Shown one piece after another: positions 36,683-48,654 of a stretch of 64,000 bases of DNA. The notes under the pieces were generated by a model that worked only from the letters and a program-made list of their open reading frames with translations, was not told the DNA's origin and ran no database searches. The stretch is from the NCBI GenBank assembly GCA_030710605.1, contig CP092872.1, forward strand, positions 10,019,916 through 10,083,915. Direction: 5' to 3'. Within the stretch, counting starts at the first letter, position 1. Every line of letters begins with the position of its first letter. A program made the translations under genes and the position numbers. The stretch comes from Cordylochernes scorpioides. Lineage: Eukaryota; Arthropoda; Arachnida; Pseudoscorpiones; Chernetidae.

Positions 36683-37439
36683 TAATTCCTATATACAGAA
36701 TGCAGCAAAGGATCGCTAGAAATTCATTCACAGTGACATCAGTCTAATCACTTAGATTTTTGGTTGCAATATTAGTGGTATTTTTTCTTTTGTATATCTT
36801 AGTTTCCTAGCAAATTATTTCAATGAATTGGCTGGCAAAAAATAGCTTGAAATTTTAAATTGGTGACCATAATGTTAAGTTGGCCTACCTGGGAGTGGTG
36901 AATCTGCTGATCATCTTGAGAAACATCAGACCAAATGTCTGGCTTTTCAAAATGCTCCCTTGACTCTTCAAATTCTTAAATTTCAGTTGCTTGGGAATTA
37001 ATATCATTGTCAAAATCGGAAAGAACACTTTCAGTTGATGAAGATTTAATTAAAAAATAAGATTCAGAGTGAGCAGATGAAGTAGAAACCATGTTGGAAA
37101 AAAAAATAAAATGCAAGCAAAATAAGTAACAAAATGAGGCAAGAGGTAATGAGAGATGATTCAGCAAGATTCTCATGTGATTTCCAGGGAACCCGGCACC
37201 TGCTCCGGCCTTCCCCCTCTCCACCCCTTGTATACACAGAAGCCACTGATAGTGGCTTGCAGCCTGCTAGCCAACCCTAACGCAAAGCCATTAACAGTGG
37301 TATGCAGACCGGTAAGAATTAACATACTTTATATTTTATTTGGATATGTATAATTCCATCTTTGCCATCTCAATATGGCCTAATATTTCCAATTCATTTA
37401 GTGAAAATTTAAATTTGTTTTTTTCTTTATAAAGATTAA

Positions 37440-39200
37440 AACCTTTTAAATACTTTTTTAGTCTTTGATACAAATATTCTAAAGATTGTAAATAGACAAC
37501 CACTTATGTAGCATATAATACTCCTAAATGAGAAAGTGTTGAGATAAACATTTTTGAAAAGCTTCAAGAGCATTGGAAAGTCCAAAAGGAAATTTGCAAA
37601 ATCTATAGCATCCTCTAGAGGTGTAATAAAAGTGGTTAATGGCCTGGACTTTTCTCTTGTTCAATTTGCAAAAAGCCTTCTTTTGCATCAAGTTCAGTAA
37701 AAACTTTTGCTCTCTACAATACTCACTATATTATCAACTGTTGATATAGGGAGTCTATATATGGCTTTATTCAATTCCCTCAAATCAACACATAGTCTGA
37801 TTTCTTCAGTACCTTTTTTGGAACTGCCACAATGTTTTATATCCATTCAGAAGCTTAATGAACTTCAATAATACCATCTTTTACCATTTTGTCTAAGTTT
37901 TGATTGATGGCTTCTACCATTTTTATAAGATAAGAAAACATGGTCAAATTATCTTGTGATGAATTAATGATATTATATATTTTCTTTATTAAATGTGAAT
38001 TCATTTTTCCATATTACAAAATATACTTTTTATATTTCTAGTATCACATTTATATGTGTAGCTAAGCACATCCATAGCATTCTTCCAAATTAGGTGCAGT
38101 TACCTTGGAGATGCTTTCTTTTTAATGGTCTAAGCTATGAACTTTTGGTCCTTTCACAGTTGAGTCTTAGCTGTTTGAAATTTTTAAAAATATTTTACTA
38201 TTTTTTATTGAAGTCCTTTATTCATTTGTTAATACCCTAAATTCTCTAGCTGTTTCAAACCTTCATGATTTATCAATAAGTTTTGAAGATTCAAATTATC
38301 TTGCTGTAATAATTTTTCTTTTAATTGTTTATTATAACATTTTTCAAATATCCGATCTCTGATAATGTCTTCTTTTAAATTTCCAAATTCACAGGATTTG
38401 GCTAATTCTTTTAGAGCAATAACATAAGGATATAACCACCTTTGCCGGTCCCAAGCCTGGATGAAAAAGGAGAAGGGGGAGCAGTAACAAGCCCGCTAAA
38501 AAACCTGGTTTCAGCTGGCCCGGCTGATAGTACCCTGTAAGGGCTCCTAATCCAGGGATACAGGATGAGCAGTGGTTTGTACTCCATGTTAGGAGCAACT
38601 GCACATGGCGTCTGTTCCTCATGTCAGAGGCGGCCATTTATTTTGGAGCTAAGTAGTGCCACTGCCACTGAGTAGTGCTCCCAGTCTTAATGACAAAGGC
38701 AGACGCATTCTACTTCACCCAGTCATGATGGTTGTCAAACAGACACCATCAAGGGTTACAACTTGATGCCCAAATGTGCTTGAGTGGAGATAAGAAAGAA
38801 GACATAAGAATATATTTTCATCCGTGTTTTGTTTTCGTTATCTAAATTCAACTCTTTCTGCTATAATATTTTTTTTAGGTATAAAATATTTAGTTAAAGC
38901 TTCTTTTACTTTCACATAAGTATCTTTTTCATCTGGAAAATTAAAGAAAATTCTTTGGACTTGTGGTCCTAGGCAATACAAAAATGTTGCCCTTTTAAAG
39001 TCATCTTCCTTTGTTGATATACAGCACTTGCCAATATATAAATTGAATATGAATTCATCAACTGCTTATATTCTTAATACAAATTTTTGGCACTATTGTT
39101 CAATGGTAATGGAGACATTAAATTATTTGCCATCTCTTGTTTTCTTTTTTTAAACCTTGTTGCCCCAAGATATTTTGTTTTTATTTAATTTATAAACTAC
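37440..39200 (-). pseudogene. Decayed gypsy element: gag and RT remnants
   Basis: On the minus strand, about 39170-38190 reads like gag (a KKRQEMANNLM-like start, then at 38400-38200 ELAKSCEFGNLKEDIIRDR and a LLINHEGLKQLE-type helix), and 37880-37560 like gypsy RT (TEEIRLCVDLRELNKA, ELDAKEGFLQIEQEKS, TTFITPLE) in changing frames. No LTRs were found. Gag is interrupted by the 38434-38801 insertion. A very old, inactive copy. Confidence 0.7.
38434..38801 (+). mobile_element. 368-bp LINE-derived non-autonomous element with target duplication
   Basis: Starts AACCACCTTTGCCGGTCCCA, is much more G+C-rich than the flanks, and ends CTTGAGTGGAGATAAGAAAG plus AAG, the same 3' end as the LINEs at 6049-6076 and 27291-27320. 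It is flanked by ACATAAGGATAT (38422-38433) and ACATAAGAATAT (38802-38813), an 11/12 match as expected of a LINE-mediated target duplication. It has no ORF for RT: a 5'-like and a 3' end joined together, that is a SINE-like parasite of the LINE or an internally deleted copy. Confidence 0.8.
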
Positions 39201-40397
39201 AACTTTAAATTTATTATTTAATTATATTTATTTATTTATTAACAGACACTTTTTAAATTTAGTTCAAATATTAATTATCAAAAGAGACACACACAACCTA
39301 TGTTATTTTATCAATTATATTATTCACCACTTATTTTTTCACGCACACTATTCTACATCGTTTGTGTTAAAATTAAATGGATGATATAGGTGTATTCTAA
39401 ATTGACACTGTAAGATGGGTAAACACAATCGCATTAATTAGAAACTTGTTTAATAGAAATGACTGAAGGTGAAATGATTAGCTATGGCATAAAGAAATAA
39501 ATAATTTGGTATAAAAGAAATGGGGATAGAAAGGAATGGAAATTCAAAGGAGGGTCCAACAACAAGCTGACATGAGCTTTAAAAAAACATTATTAAATCA
39601 AATTTTTTATCCTTTTTTTTTTGAAAATTTTCAAACTAAAGGAATGTTTCATGTTTGCCTTTTATTTCCTTCAAAACAAGAAAAATGATAGTGATAATTT
39701 TATTGCTGATATTTTGAATATCTTTTGTTCTTACAATCTATCGTTTGGTCAGGTAAAACCATCTTTGTTAATTACTCTTTTTGTGTGAAAATATTTTTTT
39801 CAAAGTCAACATTTCATATAATACACAGAAATTCTATTAATATTTTTTCAATTTGTCAGGTGTATTTCCTCCCCAATAATTAAAGGATATTTTAAGAAAA
39901 TACTTCATCACAATAGTTCTAAAATAAAACTCATTTTGATAAGAAATTAATGTTTATCTTTCTTAAACTAAAATTGTGTGGTAAAGTTTTTTATAAGTAA
40001 CTTTTATCATTAATTTTCCTTTTGATGTTCTCAAGTGCTACAATAATATTTCAAAAGACTGATAACAATTGATTTCTTGACTAATTTGAAAATAGAGTTT
40101 CTTAAAACTATATACAAATCATTTTTCATATTGTAAAAAAATTAAGACCCTATCTTTTTGGTTCACTTTTCTTTCGTAACTGAAACTTTTAGAACATTAT
40201 TTTAAAATATCATATTTGGTTGAAGTATTTTGGTTTTTCATGTTTAATATCTTGCCTTTTTGTCATTTTCATAAAAAAAGTTCCCCTGATTTTCATAAAT
40301 TTTGGTTCCATGATTTTAATTTGAATAGCATTTATTTTTAAAATTCTTTTTCTGGATGTTATATTCTTGTTCACATATCAGATTTGTTTGTTTTTAG
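39201..40397. other. A+T-rich stretch upstream of the host gene
   Basis: No coding region recognised. The promoter and any earlier non-coding exon of the gene starting at 40411 should lie here or further left. I could not place a TATA box or start site with confidence. Confidence 0.4.
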
Positions 40398-40410
40398 AAG
40401 TTGATATAAA

Positions 40411-43400
40411 ATGTTCAAAGTGAAAGAGCTCCCAGATGGAAGAATGACTATCTTACATTCTGCTACTGGAAAGCTTTTGGGAACATTGAAAAATAACCCA
40501 AAGCTTTTAGTAAGTATATATATATAATGTGCCGCACTCATTATTTTAAACACAAGGTAATAAGACCAAATCCAAATAAATAAACAGCGTTGTTACTGAA
40601 ACGTCACACTATTTATTTGAATTTGGTCTTATTACCTTGTGTTTATAATCTATAATCCAAATTGTGCTTTATTATATTATTTAGTTCAGTTTACTATCTT
40701 ATTTTTCTTTTACATTCATATAAGCAATTACATTGCAAAATTTTTCAATGGTATCTTTTGGTATTAGAGATTCATTCAATCCTATATTAGCAAAAAATAT
40801 ACTATGGCTATTTATACTTAGTTTGAGAGCACAGCTATATATTATTCATCTCAAATTTAGCCTAAAAACTATACAACACAAAATTGAAGAGAACAAATTT
40901 ATAGCTAATTTTTACACCTCATACTCTTATACCCAATAAGAGAGGGTCAATAGTTTTAGTTATATAAGTTTATATTTTAGATTAGAGAAATTTCACTACA
41001 CATACTTTTAGAAATAAATAAAATAGGACCATATATATTTTATATATACTGGAATTGATTTTTTACTGTTTTCAGAAGCCAAAAAAGGAACAAGAAGATG
41101 GTAAGATAATTTCTTCATTTTCTCAAAGTAATTTACCTGATAAAATTGAATTATTAGCCACAAAAGATTCAAACAGAAATTTTAACAATGACATCTTATG
41201 GAAAAATTGAAAGAGAGTAGTAAAAATGATTATTTTTAAAATAAAAACACCAATTCTTTAATGCTCTGAAGTTGAAGTATATTTATATAATATAAAATGA
41301 CATGTATATTATATATTACAAAAATATCTTTCAAAAATTGTGCCAGTAAAGAAAATAACATATCTCCAGAGCTAATATAATAAACACAAAAGAAAAATAA
41401 CAAAAGCAATCCAGGCAGGAAATGAAATAAAATTACCCTCATGGTTGTCATAAAACAGCCTTAACATACATACTCAAAGTTTTTTTGCCCAACTGCCATT
41501 ATTTTGATTAACTTTTACTTATTTGCTCTACTGATACAAATAAACTTAGAGGCATTTCAGGAAGTGATCCTTGAATCTACAAAAGATGAGGTCTGAATGA
41601 ACCTTGCTCTACTGATACAAATAAACTTAGAGGCATTTCTGGAAGTGATCCTTGAATCTACAAAAGATGAGGTCTGAATGAACCTAAATCCAAATCTTGA
41701 TCTAGAGCCTTGCTTTTTGCCTGGGATTTCTCCAGATTCATTTTTATCCATATCGTCCATGATCCTTATGCCTCACCATTCCAAACAAGCATCACAAACC
41801 TGAGGACAGCAATTTAACACTAGCTGTTTACCATTTTACAACACATAGATAATTTAAGCTAAACCAATAAAAGTTATACAATATTTTTCATTTCAATTCT
41901 TTTTGTTTTCTTAGTTATTTGTTTCAGAGACTGCCAGAGTTCACCCAATGCCGCATAGTAGTTCTTCCTCACCATCAAGGTAAGTTTTAAAATTTCCTAT
42001 ATACATATATTTCATATATAATTAATAATCATAATCTGCTATTCATGATTTTTCACATTTTTGTACGTTTTCCAGGTTTTTGCTACTTTATCACAATAAT
42101 TTTTACATTCCATTTTTAAAAATAAAAGTGTGATGTTAATATGTTATCTATGCCTGCCAATTAATCTCTATATGGAGCTCTAAAACCTTCAATTTTTAAT
42201 AAAGAATGTGTTCGAAATAAAATAGAGACTATGCACATTTATCAAACATACTTTTATTTTTGTAATTAAGCATACCTTTTTAAAAATTAGGTTTTTTTTA
42301 ATTAAAAAAAAATATTCATGCTTTTTTAAGGTCAAAATATTTTTCAAATTGATCATATCTGCCTAATATTGATATGTACTTTTGACCAATTATATCTACA
42401 GTCAATTCTCTATTTAATGTATTTTGAATCTTTGACTAAATTGCATTTAAGATAAATTTTTCTGGCCTTAGTGTTCTAGTATGAAACAATTTGAAAATGA
42501 GACCTTTCATGTCAAAGACCAAATTATGTTCCAAACCAAGATGTTAAATTTTTAAATTCAATTATATTTAAAAATTGATTGTGTATTTAGGATCAAAATG
42601 TTATTTTCAAATTGTATTTTACTTGTAATCATAATAATTAATTTAATATTGGATATTTGGGTCAATGCCCTGCACCAATTGACTGTATATATAAATATGG
42701 CACTTAATCTAATCTATAGCCCATGTTTTTTCATATTTTTTTAAAACTCTAAGCCTTTATTATTTAAATATATATTTATCAAATCATCAATAAGAGCCAT
42801 ACATATAAATAACATGAGGATTTGTTTCAATATTTAGATCCTTTAAATATTAAAGCATAAAATAGAACCTGCATTTTATGCAACATGCTTTGTGCATAAG
42901 CCGATTAACTTTGGAGCCAGGTTCTTCACCTTAATATAAATTTAAAAATATCCTATTAAAAAAGTCAAAGGAATATGTAATGGATTACATTTGTTTCAAT
43001 AGGGTACTATTTTATGCATTCTAATATAATTTGTTGATATAAAATGATAGCAAGTTTAGTGAATATTTATTTGACACAACTTGTATGCGTGCTATAGCAA
43101 TTTTCTAATCAACTTATTTAAAATTGCTAATGACTTAAAGGGAAATTTTATGAGCCTTAGATGCAAGAAATGTATTATCTGGAAAGATTTGGTAATGAAA
43201 TCTATTTTGCTTAATGATTACTTTTTTTTCACGCCATATATAAATATATATTCTGAAAAACAAATTGGTCCATTGGACGATTGGTCCATCGAAATATTGG
43301 ATTAATAAATAATCTTATTACAATCCAAAATAAGCCTTATTTTTAAAAATAAATATATATATACATGAGCTTGCATTTATATGAAATTCTTATTGATATA

Positions 43401-45884
43401 TATAGAATACATAAAAATATATTTTCATCATAATGCAGCATTTTTATTTATTTTATATACATATTAAGGTTTTGTAGTTGTCAATCCATGTTTAATTATA
43501 TCATTTTTTATAAATTAATCCATTCTCTATTGGAGGTGCTCTCTAATCAGACTTAGTTTTGGTTGAAAGACTCCTCATAACAATCTCCGAGAGACCAGGT
43601 TTAATGATGTTTTTAGAAAGTCTACCATGGGAGACTTTAAAACTAGGAATTTATGCAAAATTATTTTCATAATTGAGGCAGTTATCTCTTGCACATTTCA
43701 AAATAACTTTGTCAACTGATACCCAAAGTTTAGCAATATACACACATTGTTATCATTTTGCATGTTATCCTTTAAATGCTTTCTTTAGATTAAAAATACA
43801 ATTATTATATTAAGGTGAAAATATCGGGCTCTCTTCCAGGGATAAGTTTTTAAAAACATTTTAAATCACAAACCTATAGCTTTTGGACATGAAACCCCAT
43901 CTACAGGATACAACTCACTACAACAAGTATATTGTTATTACATATTTCTCTTCGCTTACTCATGCTATAGACATTTTTATGAGAAACTTAAATAATAGAA
44001 ATTTATATATTAAATTTGAATTGTAAATTTTTCAACTTCTAGCCTTGAAGGACATTGGATAATTAGTTACATTTCTAGACATAACACATACATTTATATC
44101 TATTGAAGAGAAGGATAATACAAGACCTTAAAATTCAATTTAGTTATCAAATAATCTGGTTGTTATGACCTATATTCAGTTGGTCTCAAAATTAATTTTA
44201 CCAGTGTCTTGCCTGATTTTTGACACCTGAGGGTGTTTTTAAAAAAAATTACAATTACACTTTTGAATCCCTCTCTTACAAAAGATAAATCTATTACCAA
44301 ATACACTTTAAAATTTTTTGTAAACCTAGCTAACAGCTAAAATTTATATATATGGAAACTGTTTTAGAAGTCAATTGTTTCATATTGAATATGGTGTGAA
44401 AAATCATGTATGATATGTAAGCAAGAGATAACTGATCTAAAATTTTTAAAATCTTTTTATTAAACATTTTGTACTACTTTGAAATAGGTTTGTAAATCCA
44501 AATCTCATTCTTGGAAACATGGAAACTAATAAAGATTATGCTACAATGAAAACATATTTATCACATAAATTTACAAAATAGTTACTTTAAAATCTGAAAA
44601 CTGTTATGAACACAATAGCTTAAAAAGGCTTGTTGTTTCAGCGGAATAAAAAGAAAAGAAAATGTGAAAATCCATAGTGCTCAGGATGATGATTGTATAG
44701 ACAATATCACATTTTTTAGTTCCCTAGGCCTCGTCTCAAATAATTTTCCTATTAGCAAGAAAGCAAAAAGCCCACTAAAACGCAAACATAAAGAACAACT
44801 TCTAAATGATTTAGAAATGGTTGACTTTAGTTCTGAACTTTTTGTACATTGCTCAAAAATTTATAAGTTGTCATCAGATATAAATAATACTAATACTCCA
44901 CAGCCCGTTGTTAAAAAAGTAGTTCGTAAAAGAAAATTATTCACTTGTAAAAAATCTAAAACATTTCCCCGGTTTGAAATTGCTAATTTGCCTTATTGCC
45001 ATACATATGCTTTCACAAAGAAAGATAAGAAAGAAAATTACAAACGCCTTCAAACAGGCTTGACAAAGAGAAGCAGACATCTACTGAACTCTTGCAAAAA
45101 ACTGAAAGTTGATATAGATCGACTTAGTAAAGAAGAGGTAATAAAATATACAAAAAAGAAACCACAAACTAAAAAGTGTTCTGTACAGGTTAAACTTTTA
45201 GAAAATCAAGTAAAACATGTTAATGGCCAATATTATATTGGGGACTTTAAAATATGTGAATATGATGCAAATTTGATCAAAGGAACTAGATTTAACTTTC
45301 AAAAGAATACGACTCAGCAACTTGATAAACCAATAAAGGAATCTATAAAGGAAATTGAACAAAATGAAAACAGGAACCATCTTGTCAGCCACTCACCTTC
45401 AAAAGCTGAAGTCATTTCTGATGATGATGATGAAGTCCAAATCGTTCAAGTTATAAATGCTAGTAAACCCCCACCACAACAGTCACAGATATTGTCAAAT
45501 TCTCGTGAAGTTAATATAGTGAAGCCCTTTAAAAAAGTGTTTGGTCTTCCCAAAACAATACCGAATATTTTGAAAAAATCAGTTTTAAATAACTTAAGAA
45601 ATAGAAATTTGGGCAATCAATCTGATTCAATTCAGGTGCCAAAAAATGATTGGAAGGTTTTGCTCCCAAATTTGTTAGATGTAAAAAAGTGGACCTTTGT
45701 TTGCAACCGTTGCACAATGACACGGTTATTTACAGACAGGGTCCTGGCTGCTGAACATATTTCGCAACACATTGTCAGCCATTCCATTGACAATCCTCAA
45801 AAGGAAGTTAAACAATTTTGTATCAAAAGAGGCACCTACACAGAATGGCTTGTCCAAGCTTTTATTAAAAATGAGAAAAGTTGA
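40411..45884 (+). CDS. Four-exon host gene, unknown basic protein with a C2H2-like finger
   Basis: Coding exons: 40411-40509, 41076-41100, 41928-41979 and 44642-45884. All introns are GT..AG (donors GTAAGTAT, GTAAGATA, GTAAGTTT; acceptors TTTTCAG, GTTTCAG, GTTTCAG), and the phases 0, 1 and 2 join without a break into 472 codons. The start is the ATG at 40411: an in-frame TGA lies at 40402-40404, and an acceptor TTTTTAG at 40391-40397 suggests an upstream non-coding exon. The protein begins MFKVKELPDGRMTIL. It has basic, NLS-like clusters (KKAKSPLKRKHK near residue 98, VVRKRK near 152), an acidic DDDDE followed by VQIVQVI near residue 320 and one finger C-x2-C-x14-H-x3-H (Cys413, Cys416, His431, His435). 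I do not recognise the family. A nuclear role is inferred from the basic clusters and the finger only. Confidence 0.85.
40547..40645. repeat. Near-perfect 36-bp inverted repeat with 27-base loop in intron 1
   Basis: TAAACACAAGGTAATAAGAC... (40547-40582) pairs with 40610-40645 at 35 of 36 positions around the loop 40583-40609. It starts 37 bases after the splice donor of exon 1, so the pre-mRNA would form a strong stem. Probably a fold-back MITE; a small-RNA precursor cannot be excluded. Confidence 0.85.
41523..41684. repeat. Tandem duplication of an 81-bp unit in intron 2
   Basis: Two copies (41523-41603 and 41604-41684) differ at about one position (GGCATTTCAGG versus GGCATTTCTGG). The period is 27 codons, and a minus-strand ORF of 67 codons (41760-41557) runs through it, starting MDDMDKNESGEIPGKKQG. 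I cannot assign the ORF; it has no visible splice partners. Confidence 0.85.
42399..42685. mobile_element. Small CAGT-terminus MITE in intron 3
   Basis: CAGTCAATTCTCTATTTAAT at the left and inverted CAGTCAATTGGTGCAGGGCA at the right, with TA on both sides (42397-42398 and 42686-42687). Only nine terminal bases match, so the pairing is less secure than for the other CAGT elements. Confidence 0.5.
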
Positions 45885-45960
45885 TTTTTTTTGTAAATAT
45901 AAATTTATATATATATAATATTCAGAGGTGTGTGTATATATATATTTTGTGGAAATTGTA

Positions 45961-45966
45961 AATAAA
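45961..45966 (+). terminator. Polyadenylation signal of the host gene
   Basis: AATAAA, 77 bases after the stop codon at 45882-45884; the first such signal downstream of the stop. Confidence 0.65.
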
Positions 45967-45989
45967 TTACTTTTTTATTTTATATATTT

Positions 45990-47332
45990 TACAAAATTTT
46001 TACCCTTTTTCTTGAATTGGTTATATAATTTGTAAATTTATCATGCATGCAAAAATTCCCATTTTTTAAAAAGGAAAACTCAACATTTTGTCCTCAATCA
46101 AACCCGTTTTTTTAAACACACACACATATATAATGGTCATGGCTTTCCAATTTTCAGAGCACCCTCTTCACTCACATTACATCATAAGGCCAAACTTATT
46201 TCAAAATCAAATATCATGATTTTGTTTAGCATATTTTCTGTCTTACTATTCTCCTTATTCAAGAAATAACATTTATATTCACTTATCAAAATTGGATACA
46301 TGGAATGTATTTTTTGTTTATTTGGCTCTGTATTATAAACAATAAACTATCTGATTATATTTCTCCACATTTATTAGAACAGGTGTGCCTACTTTTATGT
46401 AATTTTCCTCCTGATTGATATATCTACTATTTTGATAGTGCCTTAAAGTATTTAATAAAAACACCTAAAAAAGGATTTTTATGTATTTTTGTTTTGTAGA
46501 ATATAAAATTTATGTATGTGTTTATAATAAAGTTTCATTTATCAGAAATATGTACATTTTTTTCATTAATATATATATGCATGTAGCTTGCTTTCTAGTT
46601 TTTGAATGAGTTATTTATATGGAAAACTATGAATCTTCATTTTTTTTTTAATACCTAAACCTTCCAAATAGATGGAATTTTGAAATTTTAATAGGGATTT
46701 AAATAAATTCTTCAATGCAGAGATAGCATTCAAGAATTGTTTTATACTTGATTTTAAAAATGACCCTTTTCTCAAAATTTAAAGAAATGTGTGAAAAATT
46801 TATGATAATTAATTTTTTAAGTGAAGTGCAAAATCAAACAGTGAAAAAGCCTCTTAAGACATTTTATTCATTTTAGTTTCAAATATCACATCATTTTTGG
46901 CAGAGAATTTAATGCACATTCCTTTAATATTTCTAGCTGTTGATTGAGAAATGATGCATCAATATTGTACATATTTTTATAGCTATAAGATGATATCTTT
47001 TCTATTGCTCTGGTAAAATAAAATTTTAGACTTTTAATTATCTAGTCATTTTATTGTGTCTATATTTAAATACATTTTATTTACAAAAGGAATATTGGGC
47101 ATAAATTATTACTGAAAAGAAAGCAATAAAAATTATAAATTTTGCCTTATACTCTGTAAATATATCCATTAAAACCTGTTTTTTTTTTCATTTAAATGTA
47201 TATATATATATTCCTAATTAGCCCCTAATTTAAATGATATTTGTTTTTCACTGTACAATGTAGCAATTAATATGCATTTTCTTCTGTGCTTGTGGCATAA
47301 TTATAGAAAGATTTTTAAGGTGGGGATAATAT
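45990..47332. other. A+T-rich intergenic stretch
   Basis: Nothing recognised beyond simple AT and CA tracts. Confidence 0.5.
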
Positions 47333-47646
47333 TGTTGCACCACCGCTGTGTCACAGATGGCCAAATAAAATAAGCACATGGGATTGGTAAGGATCTTTGT
47401 TCAACTTTTATTTTATCTTCATGCAGTATGGAGAACAAAGCAGGTAACACAGCATCATCCAACAGCTGCCGTCAACAAGGGAGAGCACTACATCACTCCT
47501 GACCAGAATGGGCTTCTTTTTTCTCATTGGTCCATCCACCACCCTCCCTCCCCCCTAGTTATTCTTGGGGTGTATACATGTGGTTAAACTGACCCTGTTT
47601 GCCACCATAGCGATGCCACAGCTTTCTTTCAGGCCTCTTCATAACA
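47333..47646. repeat. Solo LTR
   Basis: 314 bp from TGTTGCACCACCGCTG to CTTCATAACA, flanked by ATAT on both sides (47329-47332, 47647-47650), with higher G+C than the surroundings. It matches the LTR at 53031-53245 in several blocks (AAGNATCTGTT-like start, TTCATGCA.TAT, AATCCAACAG). No internal region is attached, so it is a recombination product of two LTRs. Confidence 0.75.
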
Positions 47647-47668
47647 ATATTTAAATACAGCGGTAATA

Positions 47669-47706
47669 CAGTAGAACCACTTTTTAAAGGACACCTAGTT
47701 GCAGTT
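47669..47706. mobile_element. Single end of a CAGT-terminus element
   Basis: TA|CAGTAGAACCACTTTTTAAA followed by GGACACCTAGTTGCA matches the end of the MITE at 56261-56411. The opposite end is not found nearby. Confidence 0.5.
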
Positions 47707-48283
47707 GGATGATGAAAAGAATCTTAATTAATCCATGCACGAATTCTCCAAATATTTACTAAGCTGATACTCTTTAGCATGTTTAAGATTTTCTCAGAAG
47801 ACATTGCTTCTATCCAGCCTTCATTTCTGGATCTTTAGAAGCCTATATTAGCTTTGCGTGACCAATGCATTTAGTTTCCACCATTTTACAATTCTAGGTA
47901 ATCACACACCATATTGAAAATATTTTACCATTGCCATAACTGAAATAGTTTATTAAATTTTATCTACTTTCAATCTTCTGTGTATGTATTTTGCTCATTT
48001 TTCTACACTAATTTTTATAAGGTAAATCATTCAGACCTATACAGAAAATGACCAAATATTTTCAAAAATCAAATCTCAAATATAAAAATACTATTAGTTG
48101 CAATGTGCGGAAGAGCAATGAACAAAGCATATTACATATGGCTGCAATACAGAATAATGATGCAGAAATGTATTTTCAGCGATAAAGTTGTATTTTAACT
48201 AAACAAATGTCAAAATTTGAATCAAGAAATGGTTAAATCATTGATGATGTAAAATTATCATTGGTAAAATTAAAGTTGGTAAT

Positions 48284-48359
48284 TTTAAAGGCCGAAGGTT
48301 GGGACATGAAAACATGGTTGTGTCAGATTATCTTAGATCAAATTACTGAGGTTAGACTT
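48284..48359. mobile_element. Decayed right end of a relative of the 33390-34468 element
   Basis: AAGGCCGAAGGTTGGGACAT and the following bases match the last 85 bases of the 33390-34468 element (GGCCGGAGGTCGGGACATCA ... GAAGTTATACTG), with CpG-type decay. Confidence 0.55.
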
Positions 48360-48654
48360 TATATAATATAAACTAATTTTGATATAATAAAATAAACATT
48401 TACTTCCCTTTTAGGCTTCAATGACTACACAAAATTTTAGGTGAGAATTTTCAAAAAAAGAACAAAATATAACAGAATTTGACTTGATTTATCTTTCAGG
48501 TGGAAGATATTTCAGAAAAAATTTTGGGTAATGTATGTTTGTGTAGCATTCTAAGCCTTTAAAAGTATGTAAAATTAAATATCAAATAACCTATAATTTT
48601 GTAGATTCATTTACTCAATTTGAAAATACCCTCTTCTATGAATCTATATCATGA

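Larger units (their letters stand above)
32436..37318 (-). mobile_element. piggyBac element split by two later DNA-transposon insertions
   Basis: On the minus strand the element starts after TTAA at 37319-37322 with TTCTTACCGGTCTGCATACC; the low-coordinate end is CTCTTTCTGGTCCACATGCC at 32436, preceded by TTAG. The transposase starts at an ATG at 37092 (MVSTSSAHSESYF, acidic N-terminus), reaches a TVNEFLAILCCILYIGI block near 36700, is broken by 34920-36682, resumes with TSLASINAYWSQIF at 34917, has the first catalytic Asp (IDEET) near 34730, is broken again by 33390-34468 in front of an FYTN block, then has the VDIA Asp block near 33080 and the Cys-rich end near 32785. Removing the two inserts leaves about 2 kb, normal for piggyBac. 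Stops and shifts make it inactive. Confidence 0.8.

Noticed and set aside
38434-38801. Self-cleaving ribozyme at the GGTCCCAAGCC start of the LINE-derived element
   Set aside because: I could not find the conserved core of a hammerhead, nor build an HDV-like fold by eye; left as an unproven idea.
43081-43305. 74-codon plus-strand ORF in intron 3 as an extra exon
   Set aside because: The exon phases already join without it, and it lacks good splice borders.
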